Positions 1 through 9,855 of a stretch of DNA of 64,000 nucleotides are shown here, piece by piece. The position numbers and the translations under genes are program-made. Numbering within the stretch: the stretch's first letter is position 1; every line of letters starts with the position of its first letter. The notes below the pieces were generated by a model. It made no database searches and had not been told where the DNA came from. It was given only the letters and a program-made list of their open reading frames with translations. Source of the stretch: Frischella japonica (GTDB taxonomy: Bacteria > Pseudomonadota > Gammaproteobacteria > Enterobacterales > Orbaceae); the NCBI RefSeq assembly GCF_014489845.1, contig NZ_JABURY010000010.1:124246-188245 (forward strand), given 5' to 3'.

Positions 1-1533
1 GGAACCGCGGAGCCGAATTCGGAGATCATCTTAACCAAACCAGATAATACAACGGTCTCCGTAAAAACAGATCAGAATGGTCATTGGAAGTTTGATCCCA
101 ACCCATTAGACCATAATACCCAAGGGATTGTGACGGCGACGGATGCGGCGGGTAATACCAGTAACAATGCTGGTACGGGGATTGCCGATAAGATACCACC
201 AACATTACCGACTATACATACGGCTAACATTGCTGGCGTAACAGGAATAGGAGAGCCTGGAACTACGGTCAAGTTAAAAGGGAGCAGCTCTAATATTGAA
301 CAAGAAGTTAGAGTTGATGATGATGGCAAGTGGGCACTTAGTTCAAATCCATTCGATGATGGTGAGTATATTTCTGCAAGTGCCGTTGATCAGGCAGGTA
401 ACGTAACAATTCCATCTCCAAATGATAGTAATGGAATATTTAATGATGTGACCGCTCCAAATGATCCAAGAATAGAGACTAATACTGACCAAACATTAAT
501 AATTGCTTCAACACCCGGTGCAACAATAGTATTAAAAGATTCGAATGGTAACATTATTGCGCAAGAGCAAACGGATAATCGTGGTAAGGCGACATTCGAG
601 CCTAATCCATTCAATCATTCGGGTTCATCGACTGGAACAATAGTTGCGGTAGATGCTGCAGGCAATGAATCCGAAACAATAAGCTATCCTACTAATAATA
701 GTAATCAACAATATTCATCGGCAATCTCTCAAACTATTGAAGGTGATACCGCTGATAATATAATCAATGAAAATGAACACATTAAGGATAAAAGTGATTC
801 AAATGCTGATATGCTTGAAGCAAATAATACCGCGTTAGCGAATCATCATGAGGTTAAAGGTCAAAGTATGTCGATTGATGATTCAAATCCTAAAACTGAA
901 GAATCTGTTGAAGATCCACAGCCCATCGATACGAACGCAAACAATATTGCTGTTGACAACGAACAAGCAATGGCTGACGTGGAAAATAATAAAATAACAA
1001 CGACAGAGCAAGCACTTGAACAAACTGATGCTGACATGATGACGAATAACACAACTGAACCAAGTGATAAACCCGCAACTAACGCCGTAGTGAATCAACC
1101 TGTTATTGACAATATTCATGAAGGCACCGCTGCTGATGATATCTTTAATTTAATCGATGGTACTCAACAAACATTAATTTATAAATTGTTAGATGCAGTA
1201 GATGCAACGGGAGGAAATGGTCATGATGTGGTTAATAACTTTACGATAGGTGATGCAACTATTAATAAAGATGCTGATATTATCAATTTAAAAGAATTAT
1301 TAAATTTCAAAGGTACGGTATCTTTTTATAATGATGATGGAGAACTAAAACTTGATGATAGTTCAAAAGAAATCTTGGACTATATTAGAGTTGATCATGA
1401 AGGTAATGATACGATTATTAGTATTGATCGTGATGGATTAGCTGATGGTTATGAATTTACCAAAATATTAACGTTGAAAGATACAGATACTGATTTGCTA
1501 ACATTGTTGTCGAATCATCAAATTATCTTTTAG
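1..1533 (+). CDS. Large Ig-repeat adhesin, C-terminal part (type I secreted)
   Basis: The frame is open from base 1, so the gene starts outside the window and only its last 510 residues or so are seen. One partial and two full bacterial Ig-like repeats of about 95 residues come first, each ending in a D-x-AGN type motif. An acidic Asn/Asp/Glu-rich linker of roughly 120 residues follows. The C-terminus, beginning near the GTAADDIFNL motif, looks like the VCA0849-type type I secretion target domain, with Asp/Gly-rich strands and a hydrophobic tail ending NHQIIF. The family comprises BapA/LapA/SiiE-like surface or biofilm adhesins exported from the cytoplasm in one step. The three genes directly downstream encode a matching exporter. 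The passenger function is inferred; the repeat-plus-secretion-signal architecture is seen. Confidence 0.88.
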   Translation, partial: GTAEPNSEIILTKPDNTTVSVKTDQNGHWKFDPNPLDHNTQGIVTATDAAGNTSNNAGTGIADKIPPTLPTIHTANIAGVTGIGEPGTTVKLKGSSSNIEQEVRVDDDGKWALSSNPFDDGEYISASAVDQAGNVTIPSPNDSNGIFNDVTAPNDPRIETNTDQTLIIASTPGATIVLKDSNGNIIAQEQTDNRGKATFEPNPFNHSGSSTGTIVAVDAAGNESETISYPTNNSNQQYSSAISQTIEGDTADNIINENEHIKDKSDSNADMLEANNTALANHHEVKGQSMSIDDSNPKTEESVEDPQPIDTNANNIAVDNEQAMADVENNKITTTEQALEQTDADMMTNNTTEPSDKPATNAVVNQPVIDNIHEGTAADDIFNLIDGTQQTLIYKLLDAVDATGGNGHDVVNNFTIGDATINKDADIINLKELLNFKGTVSFYNDDGELKLDDSSKEILDYIRVDHEGNDTIISIDRDGLADGYEFTKILTLKDTDTDLLTLLSNHQIIF

Positions 1534-1557
1534 TATACTTAACCTATTGTAGATAAA

Positions 1558-1592
1558 CCTTCTTGCCATTGTGAAAGCAAGAGGGTTTTTTT
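1558..1592 (+). terminator. Rho-independent terminator after the adhesin gene
   Basis: A 9-bp stem (1558-1566 with 1577-1585, one G-U pair) and a 10-nt loop are followed by seven T. It lies 24 bases after the adhesin stop and before the secretion genes, so the exporter operon is probably transcribed separately or by read-through. Confidence 0.75.
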
Positions 1593-1619
1593 CATTATAA
1601 TAATAAGAAGGATAAGATT

Positions 1620-3008
1620 TTGCTTTCTATAAAAAAAATAATGATATTGTTATCGATAGTATTGGTAACACCTTGTATAGCGCAAAAACCACAACTAATG
1701 AAAATATCTGGTGAAGAGCCATTTATTTTAGCTAATGAATGCCAAGCAGGTAAATCATCCACTTTAAAAGAACTCACTTTAGTTGATGTTGTTTGCATTG
1801 CCGTTCAGCGTTATCCAACAATTGCTTCTGCAATATCAGGTTATCAAGGGCAAATGGATATGATTGATGCTGCACAATCAGGTTATTATCCACAAATTAA
1901 TTTTGAGATACAGACCAGCAAGTCCAGTGGCATTCGCGATGGCTATGCTAATACACCAAAATTAACTGTGCGCCAAAAACTATATGATTTTGGCAAACAG
2001 CATAGTTTTGTTGAGCAATCTAAGGCTGAAGTCGAACGGCAAAGAGGTTATTTACAGCAAGAAATTGATAATGTCATAATTAATTCCAGTAGTATAGCTC
2101 TAGAAATACAACGTTTAGAATATATTGAAATAAAAAGTAAATATTTGATACAAGAGATTAAAAAAATATTAGAAATAGCTGCATCACGTGCCAATTCTGG
2201 GATCAGTACACATTCGGATTATATTCAGGCAAAATCTCGTTTAGAAGCAGCTGAAGCAAATTTATTTGATATACAAACACAATTGCAAACTGCAAGACGA
2301 AAATTGGTGACATATTTAGGTCATAATTATCAAAATAGCAAGATAGTGACAATTGGGGATAAATTTTTCAACCGTACTATTTTAAAATATAAAATTAATG
2401 AACAAGAGATCCCTAACTTAATCATAAACCAGGCTTCCTATGCTCTGGCGCAGGCTCAATTGGATGGCGCAAATGCGGGATTACTGCCAACTATTTCAAT
2501 GGTAGGGTCAATAGAAAAAACATTGCATGGCTATAATCCCAATAATGGTAAATATCACGGCAATTATAATTATGTCGGTTTATCGGTGGAACAAAGTATT
2601 TCAAGTGGCGGTGAAAATGTAGCCAAGATTAAATCAGCACAACGAATGCTAAATTCGGCTAGTTACAATATCAAAACTGCAAGATTAGAGTTAAATGATC
2701 AAATTGATTCATTGAAATTGAATATTTACGGTATCGAATCGCGTTTAAAAGTTTTAAACGATAGATTAAAAAGTATCAATGAAACACGGATTTTATATCG
2801 TGAACAGTATACCTTAGGAAGTCGGCCAATTTTAGATTTACTCAACTCAGAAGAAGAAACATTTCGGGCTGAAGAAAATTTAGTCAATGCTAATCATGAC
2901 AAATGGTTATACTATCTTCAATATCTTGTTTATACAGGAAATGCACGACAAGTTTTCAAATTAAATTCAATCATTGATAAGATATTAGGGCAGAAGAATG
3001 CAGAATAA
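1620..3008 (+). CDS. TolC-family outer membrane channel of the type I secretion system
   Basis: 462 aa with a TTG start supported by AGAAGG eight bases upstream. An N-terminal signal peptide (hydrophobic residues about 7-18, ending CIA) precedes two TolC-type repeats with the usual pattern: an early A.....YP motif, amphipathic alpha-helical stretches rich in Gln, Ala and Glu, and a second half carrying a SQSISSGG-like turn (here EQSISSGGE). Length matches TolC/LapE proteins. It should form the outer membrane exit duct for the adjacent ABC exporter and adaptor. Its last 11 bases overlap the next gene, which implies translational coupling in a three-gene operon. Confidence 0.9.
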   Translation: MLSIKKIMILLSIVLVTPCIAQKPQLMKISGEEPFILANECQAGKSSTLKELTLVDVVCIAVQRYPTIASAISGYQGQMDMIDAAQSGYYPQINFEIQTSKSSGIRDGYANTPKLTVRQKLYDFGKQHSFVEQSKAEVERQRGYLQQEIDNVIINSSSIALEIQRLEYIEIKSKYLIQEIKKILEIAASRANSGISTHSDYIQAKSRLEAAEANLFDIQTQLQTARRKLVTYLGHNYQNSKIVTIGDKFFNRTILKYKINEQEIPNLIINQASYALAQAQLDGANAGLLPTISMVGSIEKTLHGYNPNNGKYHGNYNYVGLSVEQSISSGGENVAKIKSAQRMLNSASYNIKTARLELNDQIDSLKLNIYGIESRLKVLNDRLKSINETRILYREQYTLGSRPILDLLNSEEETFRAEENLVNANHDKWLYYLQYLVYTGNARQVFKLNSIIDKILGQKNAE

Positions 3009-5142
3009 TCCTTATAAGCAATGGTTGGCATGTTTTTTGATTGTAGCCAATCATTATGGTTTAGATGTATCAAAAGAGAGTGCAAAGACATTTGTTGATT
3101 GGGGTAATACACTCAATAAAAAACAATTTTTAGTACAGTTAGCAAAACAGTTGGGACTTTCTATTCGATTTCAATCAGTGACCAAAGCCATATTTGATCC
3201 CTGGCGGTTACCGTTAGTGATTGACATGGGAAACGACAATATTGGCGTGATCATTAAATCAGATAGCAACAATAAAGTATCGTTGATGATGGCGAACGAT
3301 GATGGTTTATCGATAGATATCACTTTTAAAGAATTATTGGCTAAAGCCAAACAAGTCATCGTGTTGCGTCCAGAATCTTCAATTCCAGATGCCAGAGTTG
3401 ACGAATATATCAAACGCCCAGAAAGAAATTGGTTCTGGCAAATCGTTTTAAAAGATTGGAAAAGTTATTTCCATATTATAATCGCTTCCCTATTCGCAAA
3501 TTTATTAGCATTAGCATCCATTATTTTTTCAATGCAGGTTTATGATCGGGTGATTCCAGCCCAGTCACAATCGACATTATGGGTATTATTTAGTGGTGTG
3601 ATGATGGCAATTATTTTTGAGTTTTTACTGCGTTTTTCAAGAACGCATGTTTCGGATGCAATTGGAAAAAAAATTGATTTGCAAATTTCTGATAAAGTAT
3701 TTGGTCGAGCATTGCGGTTACGCAATGATCAGCGTTCTTCTTCGACAGGATCATTTGTTTCTCAATTACGCGAAATCGATCATCTTAGAGAAATAGTTAC
3801 CTCTACGACAATTAGTGCTATTGCCGATGTGCCGTTTGTCATCGTATTTTTGGTGATTTTGTTTTTTATTGGTGGGCCGCTAACAGTAATAGCTTTGTTC
3901 ATGATCCCTTTATTAATCTTACCGGGTCTTCTTGCTCAACGAACTTTGGGCAATTTAGCTAGAGAGGGAGTAAGGGAATCGGCTATTCGTAATGCAATCA
4001 TTATCGAATCGGTTGAGGCGATTGAAGACATTAAATTAATGCGGGCGGAATATCGTTATCAAAACCAATGGAACCATGTCAATACCGTAGCTGCTAGCGT
4101 GAGTTTAAAACAACGACGAATTATAAGTTTTCTGGTTTCATGGTCGCATGAACTACAATCTTTAACTTATGCCGCTGTGTTATTAATTGGTGCATATTTA
4201 GTCATTCAAGGAGATATTACTACTGGTACATTAGTTGGCAGTTCGATTTTATCATCGCGTTTAATAGGGCCGTTAGGACAATGGACAGGCGTGTTATCGC
4301 GATTACAACACGCTAAAGCAGCTTATCATAGTATCAACGAATTGATGTCAAAATCTGTGGATTATCCCGAAAACAGTAATATGTTACATAAACCGAGTAT
4401 AAAAGGTGATTACGAACTCAATTCGTTAGAGTTAACCTATAATATTAAAGATAAATCCCCTGCTTTAGATATAAAATCACTAAAGATTAATGCTGGTGAA
4501 CGGATCGCCATTTTAGGTCGTATGGGATCTGGCAAGTCAACACTATTAAATTTATTATGTGGTATGAGTATTGCCAGTAAGGGGGCAGTATATGTTGATC
4601 ATTCCAATATTCGTAATATTGATCCATCAGATGTGCGTCGTGATATCGCCTTACTGGGACAAAACTCAAGACTATTATTTGGTTCGATTCGCGATAATTT
4701 ATTAATGGGAAATCCGCAAGCGACGGATCAAGAAATGATAGACGCCATTATGATTTCTGGTGCCTTTCCGGTTATTCAAAAGCATGGAATTGATTATTTA
4801 ATTAAAGAAGGTGGTCATGGTTTATCCGGTGGACAAAAGCAAACATTATTGTTAGCCAGAATTCTATTAAAAAATCCTAACGTTTTGTTACTTGATGAAC
4901 CAACTGCGGCAGTAGATGAACTTACTGAAGCGCATATTATTAATTCGTTAGAACAATGGTTAGCAAATCGCACCTTGATTTTATCAACCCATAAACCTGC
5001 CTTATTAAAATTGGTTAATCGTATTATTGTATTGGAGCAAGGGAAGATAGTGATCGACGGTTCAAAGGAAGCGGTTTTATCGTATCTAACTAAACAAGGA
5101 CAAAAAAAGGCCGTAGATGCAGTTGAAGGAAATGAGTTATGA
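2998..5142 (+). CDS. Type I secretion ABC exporter (LapB-like permease/ATPase)
   Basis: 714 aa. Residues 1-130 resemble the peptidase-C39-like domain of LapB/HlyB transporters; the usual catalytic Cys-His pattern is not evident, which fits a binding rather than a cleaving role. A six-helix ABC membrane domain spans about 155-430. The ATPase has Walker A GRMGSGKST near 507, signature LSGGQ near 609, Walker B LLLDEP near 630 and a STHKP H-loop. It drives export of the adhesin through the TolC-like and HlyD-like partners on either side. It overlaps the upstream gene by 11 bp and the downstream gene by 4 bp (ATGA). Confidence 0.93.
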   Translation: MQNNPYKQWLACFLIVANHYGLDVSKESAKTFVDWGNTLNKKQFLVQLAKQLGLSIRFQSVTKAIFDPWRLPLVIDMGNDNIGVIIKSDSNNKVSLMMANDDGLSIDITFKELLAKAKQVIVLRPESSIPDARVDEYIKRPERNWFWQIVLKDWKSYFHIIIASLFANLLALASIIFSMQVYDRVIPAQSQSTLWVLFSGVMMAIIFEFLLRFSRTHVSDAIGKKIDLQISDKVFGRALRLRNDQRSSSTGSFVSQLREIDHLREIVTSTTISAIADVPFVIVFLVILFFIGGPLTVIALFMIPLLILPGLLAQRTLGNLAREGVRESAIRNAIIIESVEAIEDIKLMRAEYRYQNQWNHVNTVAASVSLKQRRIISFLVSWSHELQSLTYAAVLLIGAYLVIQGDITTGTLVGSSILSSRLIGPLGQWTGVLSRLQHAKAAYHSINELMSKSVDYPENSNMLHKPSIKGDYELNSLELTYNIKDKSPALDIKSLKINAGERIAILGRMGSGKSTLLNLLCGMSIASKGAVYVDHSNIRNIDPSDVRRDIALLGQNSRLLFGSIRDNLLMGNPQATDQEMIDAIMISGAFPVIQKHGIDYLIKEGGHGLSGGQKQTLLLARILLKNPNVLLLDEPTAAVDELTEAHIINSLEQWLANRTLILSTHKPALLKLVNRIIVLEQGKIVIDGSKEAVLSYLTKQGQKKAVDAVEGNEL

Positions 5143-6314
5143 GCAGGAAATCTTTAAATAGTTGGGATATTGTAGAGGGTGGTGCAACAAAAACTAAAGT
5201 AATCATCTGGCTTATAACGTTTTTTTTAGTCTGTTTTTTTATTTGGGCCTCAAGTTTTAAATTAGTGGAAGTATCTTCAGGAATCGGTAAAGTGATTGCA
5301 TCATCGAAAGAACAGGTAATTCAATCCTTAGAAGGGGGAGTTCTCAAACAATTAAACGTTAAAGAAGGGGATTTAGTCGAGCTTAATCAAGTTTTAGCTA
5401 TTATCGATCCGACCCGAATGGAATCGAGTGTGGGAGAATCACAAGCAAAATTGAAAGCAGCTAAAGCAACGGTTGCTCGATTGCAAGCTGAAGTTAACGA
5501 AATGCCATTAGTATTCCCCGAAGATGTTATTAATGATAGCAATTTAGTCAAATATGAAAGTGATCTGTATGACTCCAGACGTAAAGCATTAACTGAATCG
5601 ATCGAAGGATTACAACAATCACAACAATTAATCTTAGAAGAATTGGAATTAACTGAACCACTGGTGTTGAAAGGGGCGGCAAGCAATGTTGAGATTCTTA
5701 GATTGAAACGACAGTTAACTGAACTAAAATCCAAAGAAACTGATATTAAAGGTCAATATATAGTTAAAGCCCGTGAAGAATTAGCTAGAGCAACTGCTGA
5801 AGTTGAATCTCAAATGGAAATTTTACGCGGTCGCCAGGATGCTTTAATGAGAACTACAATAGAATCACCCGTTAGAGGTATTGTTAAAAATATCACTATA
5901 TCGACTTTAGGTGGAGTTATTCCACCTGGTGGACGTTTAATGGAGATAATTCCAGTTGATGAGCGTTTACAGATTGAAGCTCGTATTTCACCAAGAGATA
6001 TAGCTTATATCCGTGATGGTTTACCTGCTATTGTGCGTATAACTGCTTATGATTATTCAATTTATGGCGCCTTAAATGGCGTAGTTGAAACCATATCACC
6101 CGATACGATACAAGATGAGGTAAATCGGGATAATTACTATTATCGGGTTTACATTAAAACTGATAGCGACCAACTCGTCGACAAAAATGGTCGCAGTCAT
6201 ATTATTAAGCCTGGTATGATTGCAACCGTTGATATTCGTACGGGTGAAAAAACGGTTTTAGATTATTTAATCAAACCATTTAATAAAATGGGTGAGGCAC
6301 TTAGGGAACGTTAA
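5139..6314 (+). CDS. HlyD-family periplasmic adaptor (membrane fusion protein) of T1SS
   Basis: 391 aa. One N-terminal membrane helix (about 21-41) is followed by a lipoyl/barrel-sandwich half (SLEGGVLKQLNVKEGD), a long alpha-helical hairpin rich in Glu, Ala and Leu (about 95-235), a second half-lipoyl segment (IESPVRGIVKNI) and a beta-barrel domain near the end (IIKPGMIATVDI). This is the HlyD/LapC arrangement that bridges the inner membrane ABC exporter and the TolC channel. Its ATG overlaps the exporter stop as ATGA. No LapD or LapG type release genes are seen nearby. Confidence 0.92.
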   Translation: MSRKSLNSWDIVEGGATKTKVIIWLITFFLVCFFIWASSFKLVEVSSGIGKVIASSKEQVIQSLEGGVLKQLNVKEGDLVELNQVLAIIDPTRMESSVGESQAKLKAAKATVARLQAEVNEMPLVFPEDVINDSNLVKYESDLYDSRRKALTESIEGLQQSQQLILEELELTEPLVLKGAASNVEILRLKRQLTELKSKETDIKGQYIVKAREELARATAEVESQMEILRGRQDALMRTTIESPVRGIVKNITISTLGGVIPPGGRLMEIIPVDERLQIEARISPRDIAYIRDGLPAIVRITAYDYSIYGALNGVVETISPDTIQDEVNRDNYYYRVYIKTDSDQLVDKNGRSHIIKPGMIATVDIRTGEKTVLDYLIKPFNKMGEALRER

Positions 6315-6968
6315 TTTAAAATTAAAGGTATGTTAAATTTAGCACAATATTAGTCAAACCAGCCTAATACCCTCTTATATCATTCCTATATTACACAATT
6401 ATAAAAACGACAGATCATAATACAATATTTATACCTATAGATAATAAGGTATAAATATTGCATAAGTTAATGTAGTGTCGCTAAGGCGATAACTAATTTT
6501 TTATAATTTTTATAATTGGGAATTTAAGTTAGCTTATATTTTATCTCAATAAGCAATTTGATTTAATAGCTAGTAGGGATGAATTTATATCACTATTGAT
6601 GTCTATTTCTTGCTTAAAAGGAATAAATCACTAATAGGGTTATAATTTTTATTTAATAGAAATTCAATTCATCAACAATCACTTTAGTCAGTTATCAGTC
6701 TGATATACTGTAGATATTACCGATAACCATCAAGTAAATTAATCATCTAAATTGGAAACTTTATGATGATGAACAATAACGATCAGGGAAGATATAAAAT
6801 ATCTTTAGGTTTATAATGGCTTTTGTCGAAGTTATTACTTTAAGTTTTATGAGAGATTTAAGGGTAAATCTATAATAGGGTGTATTTAATTTTTGATAAA
6901 TCATAAATGTTTTTAGTGTGACCAGTTAATATGTCGCTATTTCACTGATCACAGTTCATCAATAACGT
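6315..6968. other. Gene-free stretch after the secretion operon
   Basis: Very AT-rich 654 bp. The only strong structure is the 14-bp inverted repeat listed separately. A weak TCGC/GCGA mini-hairpin near 6480 precedes a T-rich run and might terminate the secretion operon. No ORF with a convincing ribosome binding site was found. Confidence 0.6.
6423..6460. repeat. Inverted repeat, 14-bp arms
   Basis: Arms 6423-6436 and 6447-6460 are perfectly complementary (CAATATTTATACCT) around a 10-base loop. The arms are almost pure A/T and no T-run follows, so it is not a classical terminator. It may be an operator, a transcript-end hairpin for the secretion operon, or chance in AT-rich DNA. Confidence 0.55.
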
Positions 6969-7748
6969 TTATTTAAAGCTGACTGCATTAAGCAGTGAAT
7001 GCGGATCTTTTAATAGTTTACCAACAGGGACTGCAAAAGATTCTGCTCGACCAGGTGATGGCGACCATATAACCGCTGTGATAGCATAAGCAATGGCCAC
7101 GTCTTGCCAATTATCATAAGCATTTTGAACGGGCTCTTTTATTTGGCTAACATAATGCATAAATTCATCATGATTAATGTAGCCACAATTTAACGACCAT
7201 CGACAAAGATTGACCAAACGTACAGCATCCCATGCCCACAAATTAGTGACAGCCATATAATCAGCAATGTGTTCTTTATAAAGTTCTGGACAATATGAAA
7301 CGATATTAAGTAATTTTCCTAACATGGCCGGTTTTAGATCATTATCTTTCATAAACTGTTTCAAAATATTTTTATTTTTAAATTGGTAATAAACGATTCC
7401 AATATTAGGGATAGTTTCATAAATCGATTTAAAGAAATTATTGGCATGTTCAATTTCTAAATGGTAATGTTTAATTAAGTTTAGTCTTGGTAAATATTTT
7501 GTTCTATGACCTTCATTAATTAACCAATTTGCTGTGTCTTTAAAGGTTTCATTGTCGGTAACTCCCCACATGGTTTCAAGGCTTTGTTTTATCCAATCTA
7601 TGTGAAGATTATTTTTGATATCATTGACATAATCACCGTTATAAGCACTGAGAATCGATCCTAATGCAAGATACCATTGATATTCTTTAGGATAATGACA
7701 ATCTGTAGAAAAAAATAAATCTTCATTGTAAGGTTCAAAAATTGACAT
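6969..7748 (-). CDS. DUF1266-family protein (YbeR/YbeU-like)
   Basis: 259 aa with no signal peptide or membrane helix, so probably cytosolic. The family resemblance rests on a WGV...A..L...GHR block near residues 80-105 and a W-D..R......G.I....F block near 180-200, followed by a NWQD..IAYAI..VIW segment, as in E. coli YbeR and YbeU. The function of DUF1266 proteins is not established. Start supported by AAGGAATAGGC before the ATG. It stands alone between long gene-free stretches. Confidence 0.65.
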   Translation of the reverse strand: MSIFEPYNEDLFFSTDCHYPKEYQWYLALGSILSAYNGDYVNDIKNNLHIDWIKQSLETMWGVTDNETFKDTANWLINEGHRTKYLPRLNLIKHYHLEIEHANNFFKSIYETIPNIGIVYYQFKNKNILKQFMKDNDLKPAMLGKLLNIVSYCPELYKEHIADYMAVTNLWAWDAVRLVNLCRWSLNCGYINHDEFMHYVSQIKEPVQNAYDNWQDVAIAYAITAVIWSPSPGRAESFAVPVGKLLKDPHSLLNAVSFK

Positions 7749-8196
7749 GCCTATTCCTTATTATTTTTTATATAATTTTTTTGATTAAATAATTCGGCAA
7801 TTATAAAACATTAAATTTGTCGGCAATAGTGGAATTTTATAAAATTATTTTTATATACATTGAACTTATATTAAGTGATTTAATTGTATTAAATTATGCA
7901 ATTACAGTGATCTACCAAGATGGTTAAAGTTTTTATCAGAAATCGCCCATATTTCCAAGTGCAACAATCTTATAACGGATAATTAATGATGCTAGAAATT
8001 TTATTGTACTCATTGGTTAGCCGATATTAAAAGCTACATCAATCTAATGTTTGGCTAATAAATAATAGGTTATTTGTTAAAGCCTGATATCAAGAAGATA
8101 TAAAATACCGTTTGCCGCATGACGCTGTCTTAATCATCATTTGCCATTGATTAAAAAAAATCACACTATGATAGACAATAGACATTTTTCTTATGA
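7749..8196. other. Gene-free stretch
   Basis: AT-rich intergenic DNA upstream of the DUF1266 gene. I see no coding frame with a start signal and no strong hairpin before the one at 8197. Confidence 0.55.
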
Positions 8197-8212
8197 GGGC
8201 GATTTATCGCCC
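8197..8212 (-). terminator. Hairpin downstream of the aldo/keto reductase gene
   Basis: A perfect 6-bp GGGCGA/TCGCCC stem with a TTTA loop lies 35 bases past the reductase stop on the minus strand. There is no real T-run on that side, so termination is a moderate inference. Confidence 0.45.
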
Positions 8213-8246
8213 ATCTTTGTGTTTATTAACTTAAATTAAAATAACT

Positions 8247-9257
8247 TTATTTATATATCCCCTTCATACCTTCGGGTGTATAACGTTCACCTTTTATACA
8301 AATCTGATTTTTCAAATCATTCAGTATCATGACATCTTCTTTTGTTAGCTTAACCGAACAAGCATTGATATTTTCTAGCAAGAATTTTTCTTGTTTTGTT
8401 CCAGGAATGGGAACAATACAATCCCATTGCGCAAGTAACCATGCTAAAGCAATCTGACCACTAGTACATTGGTATTTTATGGTCATTGGTTTTATAGCGG
8501 TTAAAAGTTGTTTATTATGTTCGATATTGGTATCTAAAAACCTTGGATTAGATTTACGAAAATCACCATCGGCAAAGTCTTTAGCAGATTGATATTTACC
8601 GGTTAAAAAACCACGACCAAGCGGAGAATATGGTACTAAGCCAATATCTAACTCTTTTAATAATGGTAAAATATCATCCTCAATATCGCGTGTCCAAAGG
8701 GAATATTCGCTTTGGATTACATCGACAGGAAATGTCGAATGTGCACGAATTAATAAGTCGGCAGTTACTTCACAAAGTCCGATATGTTTAATTTTACCTT
8801 CTTGTACCAATTTAGCCAACGTTGCCATTGTTTCCTCAATTGGATTTTCAGTATTAATACGATGAATATAAAATAGATCAATTTGTTCAACCCCTAAGCG
8901 TTTTAGTGAGGCCTCGCAACAAGATTGTATATAATTAGGTGAATTATTGATGCTTCGTTCATACCCATTTGAATGACTTCTGTCTATACCACATTTTGTT
9001 GCGATAATTAATTGTTCTCGTTGGGATGGTGTTAATTGTTTAAGAAAGGAACCAATCAGTAATTCATTTTGACCACGACCATACATATCAGCCGTATCAA
9101 TCAAGGTTACACCATTATTTATAGCGGTATGCAATAATTTTATTGATTGTTGTTCGTTTGTCGGACCATAGAATTCACTTAATCCCATCGCGCCATATCC
9201 TAAAGCGCTAACTTTAAGATTTCTACCTAATGCTCTTTGTGGTATTTTTTTCATCAA
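8247..9257 (-). CDS. Aldo/keto reductase
   Basis: 336 aa NADPH-dependent reductase of the aldo/keto reductase superfamily. Visible catalytic tetrad: Asp and Tyr in DTADMYG (about 56-62), Lys in IATKCG, and His in FYIHRI. C-terminal cofactor-binding features GLVPYSPLGRGFLTGK and IPGT..Q...EN. The closest kind is the AKR13-like group of 'YPR1/tas-like' reductases of about 330 aa that reduce aldehydes or ketones; the substrate cannot be read from sequence. Start chosen at the first of two Met codons, 8 bases after GGAG. Monocistronic by context. Confidence 0.88.
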   Translation of the reverse strand: MMKKIPQRALGRNLKVSALGYGAMGLSEFYGPTNEQQSIKLLHTAINNGVTLIDTADMYGRGQNELLIGSFLKQLTPSQREQLIIATKCGIDRSHSNGYERSINNSPNYIQSCCEASLKRLGVEQIDLFYIHRINTENPIEETMATLAKLVQEGKIKHIGLCEVTADLLIRAHSTFPVDVIQSEYSLWTRDIEDDILPLLKELDIGLVPYSPLGRGFLTGKYQSAKDFADGDFRKSNPRFLDTNIEHNKQLLTAIKPMTIKYQCTSGQIALAWLLAQWDCIVPIPGTKQEKFLLENINACSVKLTKEDVMILNDLKNQICIKGERYTPEGMKGIYK

Positions 9258-9799
9258 TATTTCTCCATATTGTCGTTGTAAAAATTAATTTTAAGATTGT
9301 AAGTTAAACTTATTGCAACGCATTAATTGACAGGTGATTTGGGTAATATCAATATTTCGTGAATAAAGCCTTCATTATGGATGTAAAAAAAGAAACTAAG
9401 ATTAACAATCACAAAACATGTTTGTGTACATCCTAATTATTCTTTGTGTATTGCCATATTCATTTCCAACACAAGCAAATTAAACTTATGGTATAAAAGA
9501 TTATACAAAAAAGACTAAATCCCGAAATACTTATTTAGTGATAGGAAATTTATATCGAAGCATGTGGCAAAATATCATTTATGCCAAAATTAATTTATTA
9601 TAGTTATGCTGTTTTTTATTTGCTAAGTTGTTATAAAAAAGAGTCAAATCATTTTTAAGAACAAAATAATTGGGATACAAAGTTACTCTCATATGTTATA
9701 AAAAGCAGTATTTATTAAAGATAACCAATTGAAATATTTACATATATTTTATTTAACTTTTTGTTATGATAATTAAATCATTAAAGGCTAGATTTAATC
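9258..9799. other. Gene-free stretch
   Basis: More than 500 bp of AT-rich DNA upstream of the aldo/keto reductase. No ORF with a believable start and no tRNA-like fold was seen. It should hold the reductase promoter near 9260-9330. Confidence 0.5.
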
Positions 9800-9828
9800 A
9801 AATAACGCGGCGATTAGCCGCATTATTT
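9800..9828 (-). terminator. Terminator hairpin after the EamA transporter gene
   Basis: GCGGC/GCCGC stem with a GATTA loop, extended by AAATAA/TTATTT around one mismatch. On the minus strand it ends in a T-rich run (TTATTTGATT). It lies 28 bases past the transporter stop. Confidence 0.6.
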
Positions 9829-9855
9829 AAACAATAGCGAAATAATTATTTTTAA

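Noticed and set aside
5387-5734. 115-codon minus-strand frame within the HlyD gene
   Set aside because: It is an antisense shadow of the periplasmic adaptor gene, with no start signal.
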